From Opitutia bacterium (lineage in GTDB: Bacteria; Verrucomicrobiota; Verrucomicrobiia; Opitutales; Opitutaceae), in contig CANFSZ010000021.1 of assembly GCA_947449835.1 (NCBI GenBank), positions 1 through 40,149 on the forward strand: a stretch of 40,149 nt of DNA, read 5' to 3'. Each line of letters begins with the position of its first letter. The first letter of the stretch is position 1. Under the pieces are notes generated by a model. The model worked only from the letters and a program-made list of their open reading frames with translations. It was not told the origin of the DNA and ran no database searches. Both the position numbers and the translations under genes were made by a program. Below are positions 33,674-40,149 of the stretch, piece after piece.

Positions 33674-35095
33674 ATGACGATTTTGCCGATCAACCCCGCC
33701 GCGAATGCGAATCCGGACGCCCTGCGCGCGTTTCTGGACCAAGCGCGCGCGGCGGCGATCCGCGCGGGACGAGCGAAACTCGTCAGCATTTCGCTCGCGG
33801 TCGATGCGCTCGATCCGCTCGCCGTACTTGAGTCGATCTTTGAGCCAGGCGAGCCGCATTTTTACGCGGAGCGGCCGGATATTGGTAGCGCGATCGCGGG
33901 CGCGGAGACGGCGGTCGCTTTTGAGGCACACGGACGCGATCGCTTTGCGGCGGTGCAACGCTGGATCGACGACACGCTCGAGCACACGATCGCCGTGGGC
34001 GATGTGAACGCGCCGTTTGGCGGTCCGCATTTTTTTACGAGTTTTGCTTTCAACGACGACGTGGAAGCTGGCGAACCGTTTCCGGCGGCGCGGGTATTTG
34101 TGCCGCGCTGGCAGGTCGCGCGGGCCGGGTCGATCACGACGGCGGTGGCGAATCTCGCCGTGGCGCCTGACGCGGATTTGGCGGCGCTCACGGAGCGCGT
34201 GTGGCGCGCGCATGCGAAGTTTGTGAATTTTGAGTACGGTGAAAAAGCACCTGCTGAAACGCACGGCGCTGTCTTGCCGGTCTTTCGTTCGACCGAGGCG
34301 GGCGATTATCGCGGTGCGGTCGCGCAGGCTGTGCGGCGGATCGAGGCTGGGGAATTTGAAAAGATTGTGTTGGCGCGCGCGCAAGATCTGACGGCGGATC
34401 AACCGCTGCATCCGTTGCGCGTGTTGAACGGGCTGCGGCAGCGCTTTCCCGAGTGTTACGCGTTCTCGATGGCGAATGGGCGCGGGCAGAGCTTCATCGG
34501 CGCGAGTCCCGAGCGGCTCGTGCGCGTCAGTAAGGGCGTGCTCGAAACCGAAGCGCTGGCGGGCTCGATCCGACGCGGCGCGGGCGCGAGCGAAGACGCG
34601 GCGCTCGCGACGACGCTGTTGCGCAGCGAGAAAGACCGGCGCGAACACGAGCTCGTCGTGGCGGCGATCAGTGGGCGACTCGCGCAGTTGGGCTTGAAGC
34701 CGGAGTTTGAGGCGCAGCCGGGGCTTCGGCGGTTGGCGAATGTCCAACACCTGCACACGCCGGTGCGCGCGGCATTGCCGGAAAACGTGCGTTTGCTCGC
34801 GGCGCTCGCGGCCTTGCATCCGACGCCGGCGGTCGGCGGGGCGCCTTTGGCTGCGGCGGTGGCGGGTATTCGCGGGCTCGAAGGTTTTCCGCGTGGGCTT
34901 TACGCTGGCGCTTTGGGCTGGGTCAACGCGCGGGGCGGCGGGGAGTTTTTCGTGGGCTTGCGCTCGGCGCTCGTGGACGGCGCGACGGCACGCGTGTATG
35001 CGGGAGCCGGGATCGTGGCGGGATCAATGCCCGAGAAGGAATTTGCCGAAACGGAACTTAAATTTAAGGCTATGCTCGAAGCTCTGCGCACCTAA
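33674..35095 (+). CDS. menF: Isochorismate synthase (chorismate-binding family)
   Basis: This enzyme isomerises chorismate to isochorismate, the first committed step of menaquinone synthesis. The 473-residue protein has the chorismate-binding domain in its C-terminal 270 residues: GEFEKIVLARAQDL, SFIGASPERLV, ETEALAGSIRRG, SEKDRREHELVV, and HPTPAVGGAPLAAA. The tail has GAGIVAGSMPEKEFAETELK. Context decides between MenF, EntC and salicylate synthase: the stop overlaps the menD start (TAATG at 35093-35097), so it is MenF. I chose ATG 33674; the in-frame TTG at 33659 is less likely. The N-terminal 200 residues are poorly conserved, as is usual for the family. Confidence 0.95.
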   Translation: MTILPINPAANANPDALRAFLDQARAAAIRAGRAKLVSISLAVDALDPLAVLESIFEPGEPHFYAERPDIGSAIAGAETAVAFEAHGRDRFAAVQRWIDDTLEHTIAVGDVNAPFGGPHFFTSFAFNDDVEAGEPFPAARVFVPRWQVARAGSITTAVANLAVAPDADLAALTERVWRAHAKFVNFEYGEKAPAETHGAVLPVFRSTEAGDYRGAVAQAVRRIEAGEFEKIVLARAQDLTADQPLHPLRVLNGLRQRFPECYAFSMANGRGQSFIGASPERLVRVSKGVLETEALAGSIRRGAGASEDAALATTLLRSEKDRREHELVVAAISGRLAQLGLKPEFEAQPGLRRLANVQHLHTPVRAALPENVRLLAALAALHPTPAVGGAPLAAAVAGIRGLEGFPRGLYAGALGWVNARGGGEFFVGLRSALVDGATARVYAGAGIVAGSMPEKEFAETELKFKAMLEALRT

Positions 35096-36834
35096 TGCAC
35101 TCCATCGATATTGACTCCCGTAATCTCAACACTCTCTGGGCCAGCGTCTGCGTCGAGACGCTCTCGCGCTGCGGCGTGCGGCGCGCGGTTATTTCGCCGG
35201 GCTCGCGCTCGACTCCGCTCACGATTGCGCTCGCGCAGCACGCGGGCATCGAAGCCATTCCGGTACTCGACGAACGCTCCGCGGCGTTTTTTGCGCTGGG
35301 CCTCGCGAAGCAACAAGGTGAACCCGTGGTTTTGCTCTGTACAAGCGGCACGGCGGGGGCGAACTACTTGCCGGCGTTGATCGAGGCCCGCGAATCGGCG
35401 GTGCCGCTGATCGTGATCACCGCGGATCGTCCGCACGAACTGCGCGCCTGCGCTTCGGGGCAGACGATCGATCAACTGAAACTTTTCGGAGATTTCGTGA
35501 ACTTTTTCCACGAACTCGCGTTGCCCGAGGCGACGGAGCCGCGGCTGCGTTATCTGCGGCAGACGACGATGCACGCCGTGGAACGCGCGCTACAACCGGT
35601 GGCCGGCCCCGTGCATCTCAACGCGCCTTTCCGTGATCCCCTCGCGCCGACGGAGGATGGCGGGTTGGCCTCATCGATTGCCTCGACGATCGATTGGTCG
35701 CACTTTTTCCAACACGTGGAGCCACCGCTTTCGACGACGATTTTGGCCACGATCCCGACGTTTTCCTGCGATGTGCATGGCGTGATCGTCGCGGGTCCGG
35801 CGCAGCCGGGCGATCCGGCTTCGCACGCAGCGATGGTCGGCGAGATCGCGCAGAAACTCGGTTGGCCCGTGCTCGTCGACGGACTTTCGCCGCTGCGCAA
35901 TTACGCCGGCACCGTGCCGCATCTCGTGACGACGTACGACACGATCCTGCGCAATCCGAACGCGGCCGAGCGGCTCAAACCGGAAGTCGTGATCTGTCTC
36001 GGCAACTGGCCGACGAGCAAAGTGCTCCGCGCTTGGATCGAAGAAAGCGCGGCGCCCATCTGGATGGTGACGCGTCGCCTCGACAACCGCGATGCTTTGC
36101 ACGGTCGCACCGTGCATCTGCCGGTGTCCCTCGCGGCCCTCGCGGCGGAGTTGCCTGTGGCGACCGATCCCAACGGCTACGAACAAATGTGGGCCGGCTA
36201 CGAGCACCGCATGCGCGTGGCCTTGGACGATCGCATCACGCAGGCGAATGGTTTATTTGAAGGCCGCGTGACGGCGTTGCTCGCGCAACACCTGCCGCCG
36301 GACACGACGTTGTGCATTGCGAATTCGATGCCCGTGCGCGATATGGAATATTTTTGGCCGGCCACGGATCAGCACATTCGCCCGATGGCTAATCGCGGGG
36401 CGAACGGCATCGACGGGACGCTTTCCACGGCCTTAGGCGTGGCGCACGCGGCGGAGACGCCGACCGTGTTGCTCACGGGTGATTTGGCGCTGTTGCACGA
36501 TACGAACGGCTGGCTCATTGCACCGAAATTTCGCGGCAGCCTCACGATCGTGCTCATCAACAACGCCGGCGGCGGCATCTTTGAACACCTGCCGGTGGCG
36601 CAGTTTAATCCGCCGTTTGAGGAGTTTTTCGCGACGCCGCAGAAAGTCGATTTTGCGAAATTATGCGCGGCTTACGGTATCGAACACGTGGCGGTGGGTG
36701 ATTGGGAACAGCTCGGGACACATCTCGAACACCTCCCGGCCAATGGCGTGCAGGTGCTCGAGGTCGTCACGGACCGCAAGATGGACGCCGCCACTCGTAA
36801 GCAGTTGTTTGCCGATCTGGCGGCGGAACTTTGA
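35095..36834 (+). CDS. menD: 2-succinyl-5-enolpyruvyl-6-hydroxy-3-cyclohexene-1-carboxylate synthase
   Basis: This thiamine-diphosphate enzyme condenses isochorismate with 2-oxoglutarate in menaquinone synthesis. The 579-residue protein starts with the family's N-terminal motif VISPGSRSTPLTIA. The catalytic Glu lies in the DERSAAFFALGLAK segment. It then has LLCTSGTAGANYLPA, ITADRPHELRACASGQTID, and the central SSKVLR-like NWPTSKVLRAWIE. The C-terminal ThDP/Mg motif is LTGDLALLHDTNG with INNAGGGIFEHLP. The start overlaps the menF stop by one base, so the pair is translationally coupled. It ends 27 bases from the kup stop on the opposite strand. Confidence 0.97.
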   Translation: MHSIDIDSRNLNTLWASVCVETLSRCGVRRAVISPGSRSTPLTIALAQHAGIEAIPVLDERSAAFFALGLAKQQGEPVVLLCTSGTAGANYLPALIEARESAVPLIVITADRPHELRACASGQTIDQLKLFGDFVNFFHELALPEATEPRLRYLRQTTMHAVERALQPVAGPVHLNAPFRDPLAPTEDGGLASSIASTIDWSHFFQHVEPPLSTTILATIPTFSCDVHGVIVAGPAQPGDPASHAAMVGEIAQKLGWPVLVDGLSPLRNYAGTVPHLVTTYDTILRNPNAAERLKPEVVICLGNWPTSKVLRAWIEESAAPIWMVTRRLDNRDALHGRTVHLPVSLAALAAELPVATDPNGYEQMWAGYEHRMRVALDDRITQANGLFEGRVTALLAQHLPPDTTLCIANSMPVRDMEYFWPATDQHIRPMANRGANGIDGTLSTALGVAHAAETPTVLLTGDLALLHDTNGWLIAPKFRGSLTIVLINNAGGGIFEHLPVAQFNPPFEEFFATPQKVDFAKLCAAYGIEHVAVGDWEQLGTHLEHLPANGVQVLEVVTDRKMDAATRKQLFADLAAEL

Positions 36835-36849
36835 TTTGAAGCCGCTGCC

Positions 36850-36877
36850 GCCGCTCCGGCCTTAGAGTTGGAGCGGC
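36850..36877. terminator. Hairpin between converging menD and kup
   Basis: GCCGCTCC (36850-36857) and GGAGCGGC (36870-36877) form a perfect 8-bp stem that spans the kup stop codon and lies 16 bases past menD. There is no U-run on either strand, so it may simply block or mark both 3' ends. Confidence 0.35.
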
Positions 36878-38772
36878 AAGCCGATCTCGATGATCTGCGA
36901 GGGCGTGATCCGATAATAATCTTTGGCCGGGCGCGCGTTGCGGCTGAGAAGGGCGTAGAGATTTTTTTGCCATTCCCACATGCGTGCGCTGCCGCCGGTG
37001 ATAATCATCTCGCGGTTAAAGAAGAACGTGGCGCCTTGCGGGTTGATCGGGACGCCGGCGGCTTTGATTTTTTCCATCAACTCGGCGACGTCGGGGGATT
37101 GCATGTAACCGTAGCGACCGACGGCGCGCCACACGCCTTCGCCGATATCGCGCAAGGTCAGTTGGTCTTTCGTCGCAACCGTCGGCACGTCTTCGGTGGC
37201 GATACTCAGCAAGACGACGGTTTTGTGGAGGCAGCGGTTGGATTTGACGTGGTGAAGCAGGGCAATCGGCGTGCCGAGCGGCGAACCGACCATAAACACC
37301 GCGCCGCCGGTCACGCGGGTGATGTGGTGACTGCGGGCGATGCTGGTGAGTTCGGCTTCGGTGACGTTGTTGCCGTACACGCGGCGGAAGATTTCTTCGC
37401 GGCCGATTTTCCACGTGTGCATGACGGCGAGTAGCACCGCGCCGATGGCGAGCGGGAACCAGCCACCGTCGGCGAGCTTGTGGGCGTTGGAGGCAAACAA
37501 GGCGAAATCGATCACGAGGAAAACCGCGCAAATGGGCAGGGCGACGGCGTTGGGCCAGTTGAGCGAGCGCTTGGCCACGAGATAAAACGCGATGGTCGTG
37601 ATGCCCATCGTGCCGGTGACTGCGATGCCGTAAGCGGAGGCGAGGCGATCGGACGAGCCGAAGTTGATCACCGTGAGGATGGCGCCGATGGCGAGCAGGG
37701 CGTTGACGAAGGGGACGTAGATCTGGCCGGAGTGTTCGGCGTTGGTGTAGGTGATTTTCAGGCGGGGGAAGTAACCGAGCTGGATCGCCTGACGCGTGAG
37801 CGAGTAAGCCCCCGAGATCAGGGCTTGGCTGGCAATCACCGCTGCGACGATGGAGAGCCCCGTGAGCCCGGCGCGAACCCAGCCCGCCGGAGCCATCGCA
37901 AAAAACGGATTTTCCGTGACGCCGGGGTGGGTGAGAATGAACGCGCCTTGGCCGAAATAGTTCAGCGCGAGCCCAGGGAAGGCGACGCCGTACCACGCGA
38001 TCGCGATGTAGCGGCGGCCAAAGTGGCCCATGTCGGCGTACAGAGCTTCGGCGCCCGTGATGGCGAGCACGATCGCCCCCAGCAACGCCCCGACTTGCGC
38101 GGGCGAATGATTGAGCAACGCCAACCCGTAGACAGGGTTGAGCGCGCGTAGCACCACGGGGTATTGGATGAGGTGCCACAGGCCCAAGGCCGCCAGCGCT
38201 ACAAACCACACCAACATCACTGGCCCAAAGATGCGCCCGATGCGTTGCGTGCCGTTTTTCTGAAACCAAAAGAGCAACGCCAAGATCGCGCAGGCGATGG
38301 GCACGACGTATTTTTCAAAAGCTGGATTCACCGCATTAAGACCCTCCGCCGCGCCCAAGACCGAAATGGCCGGCGTGATGATGCCGTCGCCGTAAAGTAG
38401 AGCCGCGCCGATCAAGATCATGATCATCACCGGACCGAGGCCGCGCTTGGCGGCGCTGTTACCTTCGGCGGTTTTGCCCCGACCAGCGTGGATCAGCGCC
38501 AACAGGGCGAAAATACCGCCTTCGCCGTGGTTGTCGGCCCGCATGACAAACCAGAGATACTTCACGCTCACGATCAGCACGAGCGACCAAAAGATCAGGG
38601 ACAACACCCCGAGCACGCCGGCGGTCTGATCGACGGGGGGCAGGTGCGCGATGCACTCGCGCATGGTGTAAAGCGGGCTGGTGCCGATGTCGCCAAAGAC
38701 GACCCCGAGGGCACCGAGCGAGAGACCGGCTTTGGCCGTGTTACTGAGGGACGCAGGCGCAGGTGTGCTCAT
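36862..38772 (-). CDS. kup: Kup-type potassium uptake protein
   Basis: This 636-residue inner-membrane transporter imports K+ with protons. It begins with the family signature LSLGALGVVFGDIGTSPLYTMRE, then KYLWFVMRADNHGEGGIFAL and LLYGDGIITPAISVLGAAEGL. The middle carries YADMGHFGRRYIAIAW and GQGAFILTHPG, and the NPFFAMAP segment follows. Twelve helices are expected up to about residue 455, followed by a cytoplasmic C-terminal domain. Length is typical for E. coli-like Kup (about 620). It is transcribed opposite to menD and menB and separates them. Its start at ATG 38772 leaves a 133-base region shared with the menB promoter. Confidence 0.96.
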   Translation of the reverse strand: MSTPAPASLSNTAKAGLSLGALGVVFGDIGTSPLYTMRECIAHLPPVDQTAGVLGVLSLIFWSLVLIVSVKYLWFVMRADNHGEGGIFALLALIHAGRGKTAEGNSAAKRGLGPVMIMILIGAALLYGDGIITPAISVLGAAEGLNAVNPAFEKYVVPIACAILALLFWFQKNGTQRIGRIFGPVMLVWFVALAALGLWHLIQYPVVLRALNPVYGLALLNHSPAQVGALLGAIVLAITGAEALYADMGHFGRRYIAIAWYGVAFPGLALNYFGQGAFILTHPGVTENPFFAMAPAGWVRAGLTGLSIVAAVIASQALISGAYSLTRQAIQLGYFPRLKITYTNAEHSGQIYVPFVNALLAIGAILTVINFGSSDRLASAYGIAVTGTMGITTIAFYLVAKRSLNWPNAVALPICAVFLVIDFALFASNAHKLADGGWFPLAIGAVLLAVMHTWKIGREEIFRRVYGNNVTEAELTSIARSHHITRVTGGAVFMVGSPLGTPIALLHHVKSNRCLHKTVVLLSIATEDVPTVATKDQLTLRDIGEGVWRAVGRYGYMQSPDVAELMEKIKAAGVPINPQGATFFFNREMIITGGSARMWEWQKNLYALLSRNARPAKDYYRITPSQIIEIGLPLQL

Positions 38773-38905
38773 TGACGGGGTCCAAGATGCTCCCCGCGCG
38801 GGGCGACTCCAAGCTGTTTTAGCGCTCGATGCGAATGTTGCTTGCTTTTGCGTTTCCGGGTGGACGCGACCTCGACAAACGCCCGTCCGCGGCTAAGTTG
38901 CGCGC

Positions 38906-39739
38906 ATGAGTCTTGTTTGGCAGCAGGTCAAAACGTTCACCGATATCCGTTACGAGAAGGCCGATGGCATTGCCAAGGTCACGATCAACCGGCCGGAGAA
39001 GCGCAACGCGTTTCGCCCCGAGACGATCATGCAAATGTATGAGGCGTTCATCGATGCGCGCGAAGACCCGACCGTCGGCGTCGTGCTGCTCACCGGTGCC
39101 GGACCGCACACCGACGGCAAATACGCCTTCTGCGCCGGCGGCGACCAGAGCGTGCGCGGTCATGCTGGCTACGTCGGCGGCGATGGCGTCCCCCGCCTCA
39201 ACGTCCTCGACCTCCAAAAACTCATCCGCTCCATGCCCAAGGTCGTCATCGCCCTCGTGGCCGGTTATGCCATCGGCGGCGGCCATGTGCTCCACCTCGT
39301 CTGCGACCTCACGATCGCCGCCGACAACGGCATCTTCGGCCAAGTCGGCCCGCGCATGGGCAGCTTCGACGGCGGTTTCGGTTCCAGTTATCTGGCGCGC
39401 ATCGTCGGCCAAAAGAAAGCCCGCGAAATCTGGTACCTCTGCCGCCAATACGACGCCGCGCAGGCGCTCGAGATGGGCCTCGTCAACACCGTCGTCCCCG
39501 TCGCCCAACTCGAATCCGAAGGGGTGAAATGGGCCAAGGAAATCCTCGGCCACAGCCCGCTCGCGATCCGTTTACTCAAGAGCGCCTTCAACGCCGAGCT
39601 CGACGGCCAAGCCGGCATCCAAGAACTCGCCGGCAACGCCACGCTACTCTATTATATGAGCGACGAGGCGAAGGAATTTCACTCCGCCCAACGCGAGAAA
39701 CGCAAACCCGACGCCCGCAAATTCCCCTGGTTGCCCTGA
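38906..39739 (+). CDS. menB: 1,4-dihydroxy-2-naphthoyl-CoA synthase
   Basis: This crotonase-family enzyme closes the second ring in menaquinone synthesis. The 277-residue protein has [15 protein letters not shown], the MenB-type loop [20 protein letters not shown], and the oxyanion/CoA region [18 protein letters not shown]. It also has the MenB-specific [19 protein letters not shown], and it ends [19 protein letters not shown], close to the family's usual KPDFSKFPWLP-like end. These distinguish it from ordinary enoyl-CoA hydratases. ATG 38906 is the start; no strong Shine-Dalgarno is seen. Codons favour C-ending forms, unlike menD next door, which hints at stronger expression or other ancestry. 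It is divergent from kup. Confidence 0.97.
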   Translation: MSLVWQQVKTFTDIRYEKADGIAKVTINRPEKRNAFRPETIMQMYEAFIDAREDPTVGVVLLTGAGPHTDGKYAFCAGGDQSVRGHAGYVGGDGVPRLNVLDLQKLIRSMPKVVIALVAGYAIGGGHVLHLVCDLTIAADNGIFGQVGPRMGSFDGGFGSSYLARIVGQKKAREIWYLCRQYDAAQALEMGLVNTVVPVAQLESEGVKWAKEILGHSPLAIRLLKSAFNAELDGQAGIQELAGNATLLYYMSDEAKEFHSAQREKRKPDARKFPWLP

Positions 39740-39779
39740 CCGCGCCCTCCGCTGCGCCGGGCGCGCCCCTGCTTTCCGA

Positions 39780-40134
39780 TGAAAATAACCCCACCTCGGC
39801 TGAAGTTGGTCCTCCTGATTCTCACCGTCGCCGGTTTTGCTGGCGCTGCCGAACATCAGATCGTCGCCACGTTTGAAAAAACGACCACCAAGACGGTCCG
39901 CGCACCCAGAAAGCCGCGCTGCTCAGCCTAGGCATCCGGGTGTATCACGGCGCCCAAGACCCCACCGTGCCGCTCTCCGAATCGGAAACGATGGTGGCCG
40001 CCCTGAAGAAAGCCGGCGTGACCGACCTCCAGTTGACGATTTACCCCGAAGCCAAACACGACTCCTGGACCGAGACCTACAACAACCCCGAGCTCTACAC
40101 CTGGCTCCTCCAACACCAACGCACCGCCAAGTAA
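39780..40134 (+). pseudogene. Secreted alpha/beta hydrolase (esterase/peptidase-like), internally deleted
   Basis: Two pieces of one probable gene lie here in different frames. From ATG 39780 a 49-codon frame encodes a signal peptide (LKLVLLILTVAGFAGAAEHQ) and the start of a mature domain (VATFEKTTTKTVRA), then runs to a TAG near 39930. From about 39904 another frame carries a C-terminal piece with VYHGAQDPTVPLSESETM and LTIYPEAKHDSWTETYNN, ending QHQRTAK at the TAA at 40132-40134. HGAxDPxVP holds the catalytic Asp and EAKHDSW the catalytic His of secreted predicted esterases or prolyl-oligopeptidase-like hydrolases of roughly 250 residues. The middle, including the nucleophile Ser motif GxSxG, is missing. 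I infer a deletion of about 450 bases plus a frame change. The last nine bases of the window are uninformative. Confidence 0.7.
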
Positions 40135-40149
40135 GTAAGCGGGCAGGGC

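Overview
This is a GC-rich (roughly 60%+), gene-dense chromosomal window from a Gram-negative, menaquinone-using bacterium. An LptD-like outer-membrane protein, a C-terminal-aromatic beta-barrel protein and several Sec signal peptides imply an outer membrane. menF, menD, menB and menA imply menaquinone respiration. The MEP isoprenoid enzyme IspH, GlgB, PEP carboxylase and Kup complete an ordinary free-living heterotroph profile. The general character of the proteins and the gene neighbourhoods suggests Verrucomicrobiota, most likely Opitutaceae. That placement is inference from recall, not from a search.

Layout. 1-1365 (minus): a HipB/HipA-type toxin-antitoxin pair, with hipA running off the left edge, behind an AT-rich leader with inverted repeats. 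1675-1766 (minus): tRNA-Ser(GCU) with encoded CCA. 1858-2556 (minus): an acidic protein of unknown function. 2678-6347 (plus): acylphosphatase, ABC ATPase, ABC permease, a membrane-anchored helical-repeat protein and menA, mostly overlapping or nearly touching. 6378-12674 (minus): lptD-like, rsmB-like, scpA, a small coupled gene and trxA, then a terminator and a secreted sialidase-like protein. 12788-17885 (plus): ppc and glgB. 17893-20224: an apparent remnant of a class III cyclase, a secreted protein of unknown function (minus) and an outer-membrane barrel protein (plus). 20336-21577 (plus): MFS transporter. 21585-28173 (minus): leuB, alaS, terminator, hemJ, a small gene and an N-terminally extended ispH. 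28262-36834 (plus): gltS, MBL hydrolase, ribD, rdgB, metG, menF, menD. 36862-38772 (minus): kup. 38906-39739 (plus): menB. 39780-40134 (plus): an internally deleted secreted alpha/beta hydrolase.

Functional themes. Menaquinone synthesis is represented by four genes at two places: menA at 5.5 kb, and menF-menD plus menB at 33.7-39.7 kb with kup inserted on the opposite strand. Envelope functions are LptD-like, the ABC exporter, the barrel protein and the sialidase-like protein. Translation and RNA functions are tRNA-Ser, alaS, metG and the rRNA methyltransferase. Most neighbours look like ordinary housekeeping genes in short operons.

I saw no CRISPR array, no transposase or integrase, no rRNA, and nothing I would call a clearly new multi-gene defence or metabolic system. 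The points most worth a second look are the extended IspH, the two gene remnants (cyclase signalling helix; hydrolase lacking its nucleophile region), the hipBA locus beside tRNA-Ser, and the small unknown genes coupled to scpA and ispH/hemJ.
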